Shown piece after piece: positions 7,746 to 17,184 of a stretch of 64,000 nucleotides of DNA. The first letter of the stretch is position 1. The number at the start of each line of letters is the position of its first letter. The notes below the pieces were generated by a model, which was given only the letters and a program-made list of their open reading frames with translations, did no database searches and was not told where the DNA came from. Made by a program: the position numbers and the translations under genes. This DNA is from Sedimentisphaerales bacterium (GTDB lineage Bacteria; Planctomycetota; Phycisphaerae; Sedimentisphaerales; Anaerohalosphaeraceae), in NCBI GenBank assembly GCA_016930745.1, contig JAFGGE010000031.1, forward strand, positions 30,819-94,818. The letters run 5' to 3'.

Positions 7746-10541
7746 TTATCGTTGTGAATCGCATGTTTTTGTAGTGGCGATACAGGGATCTGAAAGCTTT
7801 GACTCATTATAGGCTGCATCGACAGCACTTATTTGATAAATGTATATGGATCCTGGATCTACATCAGAATCGCTGAAGCTATTCGTCAAAGAATGAGCGA
7901 GGTAGGTACCATTACGGTAAATTCTGTATCCGGCCACAACTATATTGTCGGTAGAAGCATCCCAACGGAGTGATACGAATGTCGTCCCTGTTTCTGTTTG
8001 AATAAGATTAACGGGTTGCGAGGGTGATTCAGAATCCAGTTCTTGTCCATAATTGCGTGCAAAAATATCATAATCTTCAAGATTGATCTTGCCGTCCTGA
8101 TTCAGATCCTGGAACCATTTCCATTCCTGTTCTTCACAATTCATTAACCATCCTTCAGCCAACATGGAAAGCTCTTCTGTGTCTACACTACCATCTTCAT
8201 CCATATCAGCCAATAGATTCTTGATTTCGTCCGCTCCCATATCGACTCTAACGCCGACTTTTCTAAGTCTACCGTCAATATCAACTTCAAAAGGAAATGG
8301 TTCAAATTCGGGATCTCCCATATCCACACAAGGAGAATCCTGCGAGAGATGGTAATTACGATCCTGTACATCTATGAAATCCGGATTCTGATTAATATTA
8401 CCGATACCTTCCCATCCCCCTTGAACATTACAATAAGAGACAGTCAAATTACTAGTAGCAGCCGTGCAGACTTGCTGTAGATTGTTGCCCCAAACAATAC
8501 TGTTTTTCAGAAGGGGGTTGCCGCCATAGAAATAAATACCTCCCCCCGAAAACTTGGCCGTATTAAACACGACTGCACATCCAATGATCCTGGCATTGCT
8601 GTTATTCCAGCACAAAATGCCTCCCCCTTTGTCATAATAAGCATTGTTGTTTGCGATAATACAATTTCTTATTGTCGGACTTGCGATATAACATGATATG
8701 CCGCCGCCTGAATGAGCCGTATTATTAACTATAATACAATTCTTAATTGTGGGATCGGTATGCTGATGTAAACAAAAAATACCGCCCCCTTCGGCTAACG
8801 TGCCCTGGGACATGTATCCATCAGTGACGGTAAAACCTGATACGATTGAATTCTCATTTTCTCCGCTGTGGAAATAGAAACCTCGATGATTTTCTTCTTT
8901 GTTTCCCTGGCAATCAATGATGCATTGAAATGGATTGTTATTCTCGCTTCTGACGGTTATCGCTTTCCCTTTGAAATCCAAATCTCGATTACCACTTCCC
9001 CTATAGGTACCGTTAGAAACAATAATTTCATCCCCATCGAAGGCAGCATCTATGGCAGCTTGAATCGTGGGATACTCTTCTGGGACGTTGAGCGTAGGAC
9101 CTATACGAAAGGAAACGGGAACAGTACGTGTTCGACTGAGATCGCTTGGATCAGAGATCGTAAGGCTGCACTCATACAAATCCGGGGCTAATCCGGTCGG
9201 ATCAATACTCACGTTTATGATATCGATTTCTCCCGTTGAAACACCTGAGTCTTGTGAAAGTTGTAACCAAGGAGCAGCGCCAGAAATCTGCCATTGAAGA
9301 GCGTTACCTCCCGCATTCCAAATATATAACAAACAATCTTCCGGATCGGATTCTCGGGGAATAGTGCTAAAGCGAAATGTGCCGGGGGCAACCGCTAAAA
9401 TGGGACTACCGGAATGAAATGTGAATTCATAGGCCCCCATATCAGAGATTGCAATCCCGTCATCATTTCCGTCCAAGGGGCGTTCTGTGCCATCCATATC
9501 CACTGGAGGCAGCCCGGTTGGAGAATCGTTCGTTCCCGAGTCGATACAAGGGGATCCAAACGCCAAATGGTAATTACCCGATCCTAAAAATAAGGGGTCG
9601 GAATCGATGTTTCCCTTGCCGATCCATCCTCCTTTAATATCACTGTACTGTACATTGGCAGTGCCTGTGGCGGTATGAGTAATCTCCGATTGTGAGTTTT
9701 CCCACATAATGGAATTGGTAATAGTCATTATAGTTCCAATCAGATCTACTGCACCTCCTCTTGCCGAAGAATTCCCCACAAGAGTACATTGAAGCATCTC
9801 AGGTGTTTGATAGTCCCAGCCGCCTTTACAGGCGATTGCACCACCATATTCACCCGAAGAGTTTCCTACAAAGAGGCAATTAAGGATTCGTGTATTGCTT
9901 AAGTTAAGGTATATGGCCCCTCCTCGCTGGCATCCATGATTTCCGGAAAACAAGCAATTTTCTATTAGAGGAGAACTTTCACGACACCCGATTGCATTCC
10001 CTCCGAACCAAGCGGAATTATTGAAAAAGGAACAATTTCTTATTGTGGCATTCGCTCCAGAATCACAACATATTCCTCCGCCGCCATCTAGGCTTTCGGG
10101 AGGAAAAATAAAAATAACACTATGGTTATTACGGAAAACACAATTCATGATTAATGGTGTGCTATTATTGCAATAAACGCCCCCCCCAAGCTTTGCCAAT
10201 CCATTTGTTATTGTAAAACCATCCAATATGGAAGTGGCATTCTCATTCGAGTGAAAATAAAATCCACGATTGAAGTCATTAGGATCCCCAATGCAATCGA
10301 TTATACAGTTTTCCGGTCCGGCCTCACCGCGGACAATTATCGCTTTTCCGTGGTAGTCAATATTTCGGTTCCCTGGGCCAGTATAAGTACCGGACTGAAC
10401 AAGGATTGTGTCACCGTCTTGAGAGATATCGATAGCATCCTGGATGCGGGAATACTCTGCAGGGCTGTCATCATCTACTGTAATAGTCCGAGCTAAACAA
10501 GGAACCATTGCCAATAAACAGGCAAGAATTGAAATTCTCAT
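7746..10541 (-). CDS. Exported double beta-helix / dockerin-like / FN3 protein
   Basis: The ORF runs to 10667, but GGAGGG lies 7 nt before ATG 10541 and a near-consensus promoter lies just upstream of that, so the start is 10541 (931 aa). A signal peptide (MRISILACLLAMVPCLA) is followed by two right-handed beta-helix modules. Each begins with the same IQDAI...DGDTILV and GNRNIDYHGKAI motifs and is rich in GGGIYC-type turns (~25-375 and ~490-740). A BACON/Ig-like segment lies between them. Then come a dockerin type I-like pair (DMDEDGSVDTEELSML, DLNQDGKINLEDYDIF) and a C-terminal fibronectin type III domain (SLRWDASTDN, YRIYRNG). It is a paralogue in module content of the RCC1 protein at 1636. 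Probably a secreted or surface-anchored polysaccharide-binding or lyase-like protein; catalytic residues cannot be assigned. Confidence 0.82.
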   Translation of the reverse strand: MRISILACLLAMVPCLARTITVDDDSPAEYSRIQDAIDISQDGDTILVQSGTYTGPGNRNIDYHGKAIIVRGEAGPENCIIDCIGDPNDFNRGFYFHSNENATSILDGFTITNGLAKLGGGVYCNNSTPLIMNCVFRNNHSVIFIFPPESLDGGGGICCDSGANATIRNCSFFNNSAWFGGNAIGCRESSPLIENCLFSGNHGCQRGGAIYLNLSNTRILNCLFVGNSSGEYGGAIACKGGWDYQTPEMLQCTLVGNSSARGGAVDLIGTIMTITNSIMWENSQSEITHTATGTANVQYSDIKGGWIGKGNIDSDPLFLGSGNYHLAFGSPCIDSGTNDSPTGLPPVDMDGTERPLDGNDDGIAISDMGAYEFTFHSGSPILAVAPGTFRFSTIPRESDPEDCLLYIWNAGGNALQWQISGAAPWLQLSQDSGVSTGEIDIINVSIDPTGLAPDLYECSLTISDPSDLSRTRTVPVSFRIGPTLNVPEEYPTIQAAIDAAFDGDEIIVSNGTYRGSGNRDLDFKGKAITVRSENNNPFQCIIDCQGNKEENHRGFYFHSGENENSIVSGFTVTDGYMSQGTLAEGGGIFCLHQHTDPTIKNCIIVNNTAHSGGGISCYIASPTIRNCIIANNNAYYDKGGGILCWNNSNARIIGCAVVFNTAKFSGGGIYFYGGNPLLKNSIVWGNNLQQVCTAATSNLTVSYCNVQGGWEGIGNINQNPDFIDVQDRNYHLSQDSPCVDMGDPEFEPFPFEVDIDGRLRKVGVRVDMGADEIKNLLADMDEDGSVDTEELSMLAEGWLMNCEEQEWKWFQDLNQDGKINLEDYDIFARNYGQELDSESPSQPVNLIQTETGTTFVSLRWDASTDNIVVAGYRIYRNGTYLAHSLTNSFSDSDVDPGSIYIYQISAVDAAYNESKLSDPCIATTKTCDSQR

Positions 10542-10571
10542 TCTAATTCCCTCCAAATAAGACCATAGTAG

Positions 10572-10601
10572 ATTATAGCTATCTTCCCTGCTGACAGTCA
10601 A
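10572..10601 (-). promoter_or_regulatory. Strong sigma70-like promoter of the beta-helix/dockerin gene
   Basis: Minus strand TTGACT, 18-nt spacer, perfect TATAAT. The predicted start site lies ~24 nt upstream of ATG 10541, which rules out the longer ORF start. Confidence 0.6.
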
Positions 10602-10691
10602 GGTCATTCCGGTTGGTTTCCCGTTTCTCGAATCTTTTTCTTTGGATTTATCCACGTATAATGCCAAAACGTATCCTGCTATACGAACATA

Positions 10692-10720
10692 TTGAGTTAT
10701 ACCGATGATTTTTGTATGAT
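10692..10720 (+). promoter_or_regulatory. Sigma70-like promoter of the S9 peptidase gene
   Basis: TTGAGT, 17-nt spacer, TATGAT, ending 46 nt before the chosen ATG 10766. It is divergent from the beta-helix promoter with ~90 bp between the two -35 elements, leaving room for shared regulation. Confidence 0.5.
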
Positions 10721-10765
10721 GGAGGGTGTGTTTCTGTTCTTATAGCTCGGATGAGAGGTGAAACG

Positions 10766-13009
10766 ATGAAAATGCGGATTAGTTATGCACTTCTATTGGG
10801 AATATTGCTGTGTGGTCCGGGGGTGTGGGGTAAGGTTGGCAGGGCGGATTATGAGCGGGCCGACGCCTTGCGGGAGAAGGTCAAGGATCTGGTGTACAAA
10901 ACGAAGATCGAGCCGCACTGGTTCGATGACAATCGCAAATTCTGGTATCGCAACGATCTCCGGAATGGGAAGGAATTTATTCTTGTCGATTGCGAAAAGG
11001 GAATCCGGCAGGAGGCGTTTGACCATGAAAAACTGGCTCAGTCGCTGAGTGAACAGACAGGCAATAAATACACGGCCAGAACTCTGCCTTTCACGACGAT
11101 CCGATTCAGCGAGGACGGCAAACGCATTGAATTCGAGATCGAAAAACCCCGCTGGACATGCGATCTGACGACGTATGAATGCAAACCGATCGAAGAAGAA
11201 CAAACCGACCAGAACGATTCCGAAAGATCACCCCGACAGCCGAGACGCTCCGAGGAACAACAGGACAAATCCCCCGATGGGAAATGGGAGGCGGTTTTCA
11301 GGGATCATAATCTGTTTCTTCGCTCGACCGAGGATGATCGCGAGTTTCGCCTGAGCCACGACGGCAAACAGGGACAGTATTATTCCTCGGCAGCGTGGTC
11401 GCCGGATGCAAAGTGGATCGTGGCCTATCTCACGAAACCGGGAACCAACGGAATGGTGTATCTGATCGAATCCTCTCCCAAGGAAGGCGGGCGGGCGGTT
11501 TTTCATTCCCATCAATATGATCTGCCCGGTGATGCGATGACCTCCTATGAGATGAGCGTGTTTTCTGTGGAGACGAAGGAGCAGATTCGGGTAGACGCCG
11601 AGCCGATCGATTTTCAGGGGCCGCCCCGGCTACGGTGGGCCAGGGACAACAGGAGTTTTACCTATCACAAGACCGACCGGGGACACCAGCGGGTGCGGAT
11701 CATCCGCGTATCGGCGGAAACAGGCAAGACAAAGACGATCATTGACGAAAAGAGCGAGACCTTTATCAATGAATGGTGGGGTGGCGTTCGTCCGACCTAC
11801 CTGGACGAAAGCGATGAGATCCTCTGGCCTTCGGAGCGGGATGGCTGGATGCATCTGTATTTATACGACAGTAAGGAAGGCAAGCTGAAGCATCAGATTA
11901 CCAGCGGGCCATGGGTGGTGCGGCAGATCAATCACATTGATGAACCGAATCGGACCATTGAATTTCAGGCCTGCGGTAAAGAGCCGGGGCAGGATCCCTA
12001 CTTTCTGCATTATTATCGCATTGGCTTTGACGGGACGGGACTGGTGTGCCTGACGCCGGGTAATGGGACACATCGGATTCAGTATTCACCCGATAAAAGG
12101 GTGCTGATCGACACCTGTTCCCGGGTGGACCAGCCGCCGGTACATGAACTTCGCAAGACCGACACGGGAGAGTTGCTTTGTGAGTTGGAAAAGGCCGATG
12201 CGTCCGCCTTGTATGAGATAGGTTGGCGACATCCCGAACCGTTTGTGGCCAAGGGGCGGGACGGTAAGACCGACATCTATGGGATTATTCATCGGCCTAT
12301 GAAATATAACGAGACGAAGAAGATACCCATTATTGAACAGATTTACGCCGGTCCCCACGGCTCTTTTGTGCCCAAAGACTGGAATACTTTCTACAACGCA
12401 CAGTTGGTTTCGGAACTGGGTTTTATTGTCGTGCAGATCGATGGGATGGGGACCAACCACCGCGGCAAAGCGTTTCATGATCTCTGTTATAAAAACGTGG
12501 GAGACGCCGGTTTTCCGGACCGGATCCTGTGGATTCAGGCGGCCGCAGAAAAATATCCCTACATGGATACCGAGCGGGTGGGAATCTACGGCACCAGCGC
12601 GGGAGGACAATCCAGCACGGGCGCTTTGCTGATGCATTCCGACTTTTATGATGTGGCGGTTTCCTCGTGTGGCTGCCATGACAATCGGATGGACAAGGCC
12701 TCGTGGAATGAACAGTGGATGGGATATCCGGCAGGACCGCATTACCAGGAGCAGTCCAACATCGCCAACGCCCATAAACTCCGGGGCCATTTGATGCTTT
12801 TTGTCGGAGAATTGGATCGCAATGTCCCGCCCGAATCCACGTATCGCCTGGCCGACGCCCTGATCAGGGCCGGCAAGGAGTTCGAGCTGGTCGTTTTGCC
12901 CGGAATGGGGCATACCGACGGGGGCAGCTATGGATTACGGAAACGGCGGGATTTCTTCGTCAAGCACCTTCTCGGCGTCGATCCGCCGCATTGGAATAAT
13001 CAGGATTAG
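10766..13009 (+). CDS. Secreted S9 family peptidase (dipeptidyl peptidase IV-like)
   Basis: With the start at ATG 10766 (AGAGGTG six nt upstream) the protein has 747 aa and a signal peptide (MKMRISYALLLGILLCGPGVWG). The N-terminal ~470 residues show the WSPDAKWI/SEDGKRIEF pattern of a DPP-IV-type beta-propeller. The C-terminal alpha/beta-hydrolase domain has the nucleophile in GTSAGG (Ser611), the acid in GELDRNVPPE (Asp684) and His716 in GMGHTDG, the complete S9 triad. Family members cleave after proline from peptide N-termini or act as prolyl oligopeptidases. An exported enzyme would fit peptide scavenging in the periplasm. An acidic/charged insert (EEEQTDQNDSERSPRQPR) interrupts the propeller near residue 145. 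No peptide transporter lies beside it. Confidence 0.9.
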   Translation: MKMRISYALLLGILLCGPGVWGKVGRADYERADALREKVKDLVYKTKIEPHWFDDNRKFWYRNDLRNGKEFILVDCEKGIRQEAFDHEKLAQSLSEQTGNKYTARTLPFTTIRFSEDGKRIEFEIEKPRWTCDLTTYECKPIEEEQTDQNDSERSPRQPRRSEEQQDKSPDGKWEAVFRDHNLFLRSTEDDREFRLSHDGKQGQYYSSAAWSPDAKWIVAYLTKPGTNGMVYLIESSPKEGGRAVFHSHQYDLPGDAMTSYEMSVFSVETKEQIRVDAEPIDFQGPPRLRWARDNRSFTYHKTDRGHQRVRIIRVSAETGKTKTIIDEKSETFINEWWGGVRPTYLDESDEILWPSERDGWMHLYLYDSKEGKLKHQITSGPWVVRQINHIDEPNRTIEFQACGKEPGQDPYFLHYYRIGFDGTGLVCLTPGNGTHRIQYSPDKRVLIDTCSRVDQPPVHELRKTDTGELLCELEKADASALYEIGWRHPEPFVAKGRDGKTDIYGIIHRPMKYNETKKIPIIEQIYAGPHGSFVPKDWNTFYNAQLVSELGFIVVQIDGMGTNHRGKAFHDLCYKNVGDAGFPDRILWIQAAAEKYPYMDTERVGIYGTSAGGQSSTGALLMHSDFYDVAVSSCGCHDNRMDKASWNEQWMGYPAGPHYQEQSNIANAHKLRGHLMLFVGELDRNVPPESTYRLADALIRAGKEFELVVLPGMGHTDGGSYGLRKRRDFFVKHLLGVDPPHWNNQD

Positions 13010-13121
13010 GATATCCGACATCAGAAATGGGGATCGCCGGGCCCGGAAAAAGTGTGGAGAAAAACGGTTTTGGACCGATACCGTTAGGAGAGTCAGACTC
13101 TGTATTCAGAGCGTCCTGTCT

Positions 13122-13880
13122 ATGTTATCGGAACCGGAAATGCCGACGGAAACCGTTCGAAAACGAACCACAGTCAAGCGATGTCCTTTCTGTGCGGAAC
13201 TGATCCAGGCCGCCGCGGTCAAATGCCGTTTTTGCGGAGAATTCCTCTACGGCGACCGGAATCACAGCGTGCCCGAACCGGCCGATTCCTGTCCCCCCTC
13301 TGCCCATCGGCAGGAGGAATCCGGGGAACCGGATCCTCTGGAAGGGCAGGACGAAGTCCTGTACTGGGGTAAACCTTCGGCATTTGCGCTGGGACGAACA
13401 CTCTGGATCGGAGGGGTAATCATTATCCTCTGCGGCATTTTGCTGGTGTACCCGGTAGGGAATTGGTTCCTGCATATCCCCGGTCTTGAGATAACCGAAC
13501 AACAGATGCTGACAGCCGAAGCGCGGATGAAAGATGTGGCGACCGTGGTCGGCGGCCTGACACTGCTTTTGCTGCTGTTTAAGATTGCTGTGCTTAAGAG
13601 CATCTACTATGAAGTGACGGTGGATCGGGTTGAATGGGGACGAGGCCTGCTGCAGCGCAAGGTGAATAATCTGGACATGTTCCGAGTCATCGATTTGAAG
13701 ATGGAGCGATCCATCTGGGATCGTCTTCTGGGCATCGGCACAATTGAATTGAAAAGTCGGGATGATTCCGATCCGGATTTTCAATTCCTCAAGGTCCGCG
13801 GCTGCCGTTATCTCTATGATGTGGTCAAGAAGGCCAGTTTGGAAGCGGATAAACGCCGAAGCGTTCTTCACATGGAATGA
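13122..13880 (+). CDS. Zinc-ribbon membrane protein with bacterial PH domain
   Basis: The start was placed at ATG 13122 (252 aa) because the upstream part of the ORF lies in the gap after the peptidase and looks like noise; ATG 13140 is an alternative, and neither has a good ribosome site. A zinc ribbon near the N-terminus has two CxxC pairs (CPFCAEL, CRFCGEF). A polar linker follows, then two membrane helices (IGGVIIILCGILLVYPV and VVGGLTLLLLLFKIAVL). The C-terminal segment YYEVTVDRVEWGRGLLQRK through LGIGTIELKS is a bacterial PH domain (bPH2/DUF304 type). Proteins with this layout are common and mostly uncharacterised. Gene ends 5 bp from the convergent transglutaminase gene. Confidence 0.72.
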   Translation: MLSEPEMPTETVRKRTTVKRCPFCAELIQAAAVKCRFCGEFLYGDRNHSVPEPADSCPPSAHRQEESGEPDPLEGQDEVLYWGKPSAFALGRTLWIGGVIIILCGILLVYPVGNWFLHIPGLEITEQQMLTAEARMKDVATVVGGLTLLLLLFKIAVLKSIYYEVTVDRVEWGRGLLQRKVNNLDMFRVIDLKMERSIWDRLLGIGTIELKSRDDSDPDFQFLKVRGCRYLYDVVKKASLEADKRRSVLHME

Positions 13881-13885
13881 ATGGT

Positions 13886-15946
13886 TTATTCCGCTTTCTT
13901 TATGATATCTTCCAATTCGGTCTGCAGCCGTTCGAGATACCCCGGCAGGGATTTTCTGCCATACCTTGTTTCTGCGTAAAGTCGATACCATGGCGACACG
14001 GCATCCGCTGTCGCGAGCAGGCCCGATGCCTCCAGCCGTTGTGCGAATTGATGCAGCGTCTCGATAGAGTTGCGTTGGAAGCCCCATTGCCGGACATAGG
14101 CATCCATCTTTTGGAGGATTCGATGGCACTGCTGCTGTATCGGCGGCTCTGCGGAAAACGGATCCGCCGGATGAATCCGTTTGTTCAACCGCCGTCGCAG
14201 CCAAATCGCGATCCAACAACCGATCCCAACAATCGCAGGCAGGCTTGCCAGCCACCAGAGAAGGGATTGGCTTGTTTGAAAAAACCAAAAGAAAGGTCCC
14301 AAGAGTCCGAATTCATAAAAGAACGCCCATAGCTCCTGCCGGCGAAAGTCCAAATGTTCTCGTAAGTAATCCGGATCGGAGAGTGCGACGGCATCCATAA
14401 CGCTGGGTACGGTGGCTTCTACGAGAATCCATTGCCGGTTTTGTTCATCCCATGCTTCGACCCATGCATGCGCGTCGCTGCTGCGGGCCACCCACAATTC
14501 TTTAAAGGGTTCCTGCTCGTTGACAAAAAATCCGGTAACATACCGGGTTGGGACCCCTCCGAGTCGCAACAGCACTGCCGCGGCAGTAGCAAAGTATTCG
14601 CAGTATCCCGTCCTCATCTCCAGCAGAAAATGATTCAAAGCGTCCGCATCTTTGGGAATGCTGAAATGGAGAGAATATTCATAATTTTGACGGAAATAGG
14701 ATTGGACGGCGGCAATTTTGTCGGAGGTAGTGCGGCATTCGGACAAGATAAGCAGGGCCAGGGTTTCAATGCGAGGATCCAGGGTCGAGGGAAGCTGGAG
14801 GCAGGAATTCAGATAGTTCTGGTCCAGCCTTTCCTGCCCTGATTCGGCCGGGACGGCGATGGCGTAATTGATCCCCCCCTGATAACCGGGATGATAACAA
14901 ATCCCGGTTTTCGCCAAAAGAAGCCAGGGCAGGGGAATCTTAAGCCAGGCGGTTCCGGGAGGAGTAAAAAACTTGGCCCGCAATCCGGGACCGGGCCAAA
15001 GGTTCATGCTCCGTCCGGGTCGCGAGGAGGTAGGGCGAAGCGCAAAAAGATTTCCGCTGCCGGGTATTTTCACAAGCTCCGTTGCACTCTGATCGGGCCA
15101 GATTCGGCGATAATTGACGGCCGAGTGCCATTGTTGACGGGAAAACCGTTCAAAGATTTCGGTTTGAAGGTAACCGGGCGTGGTCTCGGATTCCACGCGA
15201 AGCAGTATTTCCGACTGATTTTCCAGAAGGATATCCAGAAGGGTGTGCAGTCTGCCGCTGCTGTGAAATCCTCCCGTGGTCGCAGTCGTATCCCCCGTAT
15301 CGACAGGCGCGGAAGCCCACCCCAGAACACGGCCGAGAATATTGACGACATCCTGATTATCATACAGAACTGTCGCGGCGATCCAGCCGGTATTCAAAAC
15401 CAGAATCATCCCCGCCGCGGCGATCGCTCGGCGCCGGCTCAGGAAACGAACATGGATCGAAGGAAATGGGATTTTATGCGAGGCCAGATAACCGATGGCC
15501 ACCAGGACTCCGACGGTTTCCAGAATGCGATGCATAAGGGCATTTTCATAGATCAGACAGACCTGTCCGGCACACAGGGCCGCCGCCGGAGCAAACAACG
15601 CCAGAGAAGGTGGAAGCCTATGGGGTTTACCCAGAAACAGGGTCAGGACCATGACGGACAGGACCAGCAGGGAAAAGGTTTGCCACGCCGTCAAAGCGAC
15701 CCAGTTCAGATCCTGGCCTGATGTTTTGTCCAATCGTATTCGATACTGAACGGCAAAAACCAATGCTAAAACAAGAACGGCAATGAGGTGTTGTATCCGC
15801 GGCAGGTACCATGTCAGCCGCCGATGGGTCCCAATCCACCCCAGAACCGCCAAAGCTGAAACAAACCACCATCTCTCCGAGATCAGGGCCGTCAGAGCCG
15901 ATACCACGGCAACCAGAAACACCGCCATCCAGCGTTGGGTTTTCAT
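13886..15946 (-). CDS. TgpA-like membrane transglutaminase
   Basis: The 686-aa protein has about six transmembrane helices in the first 195 residues, a periplasmic transglutaminase core, another helix near 550-570 and a cytoplasmic C-terminal tail, as in Pseudomonas TgpA (DUF3488-transglutaminase). The core shows the catalytic cysteine in MRTGYCEYFATAA (Cys449) and histidine in SSDAHAWVEAW (His493). The third triad position reads ILVEATVPS, a Glu where Asp is usual. It is the last gene of a moxR-DUF58-tgpA operon, starting within the stop of the DUF58 gene (4-bp overlap). The three products usually occur together and are thought to act at the cell envelope; the substrate is unknown. Confidence 0.9.
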   Translation of the reverse strand: MKTQRWMAVFLVAVVSALTALISERWWFVSALAVLGWIGTHRRLTWYLPRIQHLIAVLVLALVFAVQYRIRLDKTSGQDLNWVALTAWQTFSLLVLSVMVLTLFLGKPHRLPPSLALFAPAAALCAGQVCLIYENALMHRILETVGVLVAIGYLASHKIPFPSIHVRFLSRRRAIAAAGMILVLNTGWIAATVLYDNQDVVNILGRVLGWASAPVDTGDTTATTGGFHSSGRLHTLLDILLENQSEILLRVESETTPGYLQTEIFERFSRQQWHSAVNYRRIWPDQSATELVKIPGSGNLFALRPTSSRPGRSMNLWPGPGLRAKFFTPPGTAWLKIPLPWLLLAKTGICYHPGYQGGINYAIAVPAESGQERLDQNYLNSCLQLPSTLDPRIETLALLILSECRTTSDKIAAVQSYFRQNYEYSLHFSIPKDADALNHFLLEMRTGYCEYFATAAAVLLRLGGVPTRYVTGFFVNEQEPFKELWVARSSDAHAWVEAWDEQNRQWILVEATVPSVMDAVALSDPDYLREHLDFRRQELWAFFYEFGLLGPFFWFFQTSQSLLWWLASLPAIVGIGCWIAIWLRRRLNKRIHPADPFSAEPPIQQQCHRILQKMDAYVRQWGFQRNSIETLHQFAQRLEASGLLATADAVSPWYRLYAETRYGRKSLPGYLERLQTELEDIIKKAE

Positions 15947-17184
15947 GCCCGCCGCTCCGCCATGGCTTCAATTTGTTCAGGGGAGATGGTTTGAATCACA
16001 TCCCCACGCCCAAAAGGAATCGATGGACGATCCGAAAAGCGTGAATTCAAAATAAATACAACCGTACGACATCCCCTTTGGGCCGTTCTTTGAATACACT
16101 GCTCTCGATGCGCATCCCAGTGGAGAAGAACATAGACTACCGTGGACGTATTCGCCAAGGCGTCGATCAGGGCTGGTGGAAGTCCGTCAAATTCTCCTTT
16201 GGCGGACAATTCAATCCCGGCCAGAACCTCCAGAATTCGATCGAATTGATGAATATGTCGGCCAACCATAAGATCATAGACTTTGTCGCCGGCGGCCAGA
16301 ACGTTGACAATATTGTCGTGGTCGGACAGATTTTGGGCAATCGCGGCGGTCAGACTCACGGCCGCTTCAAAGGTAAAATCGAATTGTGTTCTTGTACCGC
16401 TCTGTGGCGCCCTGTCGTCCGTATCAAGGACGAGGGCGACATGGCCAAAATATTCTTCATGGTATTCCTTTACTACCGGAGTAGACAATCGCGCCCAGGC
16501 GCGGGAGTCAATCTTCCGAGGCTCGTCCCCCGGACGGAACGGACGATTGCCGATATATTCGGGCGATTCACCGGTCCGGCCGGCGGGTAAAAATCCGCCC
16601 CGATGATAGCGGCGGGCGATAGAGACGCCCAAAGAATCCAGCGGTCCGAAATTGGGCACAACCAGCAAGGATTCCTGTCCCGTAGGGAATCCTCGCGAAC
16701 AGAAAAAATGAAAAGGAAAAGTCGATATGCAGGACGGCCCGGGAAATTGATATTGCCCCCGTCGAAGGGGACGAAGGCGGATTTTGACCTCCACAGACTG
16801 CCCCGGCTGGATACAGGGAAGAAAACAGGCCGAATCCGGATTCTCTATTTCTCTCGGCAAATCGGCCCACTGCAGGGCAAGATCATAGGCGCAAAAATGG
16901 CCCCGGTTGGTCAGGGTGTATTGAATCGTCATGGTCTGTCCGGCCATTGCCCGGTGGGGAAGGCGGCCGGTGATCGTTATCCGGGGTTGCATTACCCAGG
17001 CGGCAAGCCAGGAGATACAAAAAAACAACAGGCATGTGGTCCATATGCCAAATACCGGCAACACAAGGCAAAGGATGCCTGAACCAAGGGTAAGACCGAG
17101 AAGAATCCTGCCGCCGTCGGTCATGCGCGGCGCCGATGAGGCCGACAGGGAAGATTTCAGAGTCGATGCAGGCATTCTGCTCAT
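15943..17184 (-). CDS. DUF58 domain protein (MoxR-associated)
   Basis: The 413-aa protein has two N-terminal membrane helices (about residues 28-65) and an extracytoplasmic beta-rich segment. A C-terminal DUF58 domain follows, with the hallmark YIGNRPFRPGDEPRKIDSRAWAR, and then a vWA-like region (ALVLDTDDRAP). This is the adaptor-like partner of MoxR AAA+ ATPases. It overlaps both neighbours by 4 bp (ATGA), so the three proteins are probably translationally coupled and made in fixed ratio. No metal-binding MIDAS motif of the full DxSxS type is evident. Confidence 0.88.
   Translation of the reverse strand: MSRMPASTLKSSLSASSAPRMTDGGRILLGLTLGSGILCLVLPVFGIWTTCLLFFCISWLAAWVMQPRITITGRLPHRAMAGQTMTIQYTLTNRGHFCAYDLALQWADLPREIENPDSACFLPCIQPGQSVEVKIRLRPLRRGQYQFPGPSCISTFPFHFFCSRGFPTGQESLLVVPNFGPLDSLGVSIARRYHRGGFLPAGRTGESPEYIGNRPFRPGDEPRKIDSRAWARLSTPVVKEYHEEYFGHVALVLDTDDRAPQSGTRTQFDFTFEAAVSLTAAIAQNLSDHDNIVNVLAAGDKVYDLMVGRHIHQFDRILEVLAGIELSAKGEFDGLPPALIDALANTSTVVYVLLHWDAHREQCIQRTAQRGCRTVVFILNSRFSDRPSIPFGRGDVIQTISPEQIEAMAERRA

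Noticed and set aside
14891-15721. 276-aa plus-strand ORF
   Set aside because: Shadow of the transglutaminase gene, with a charged low-complexity translation and no domain.
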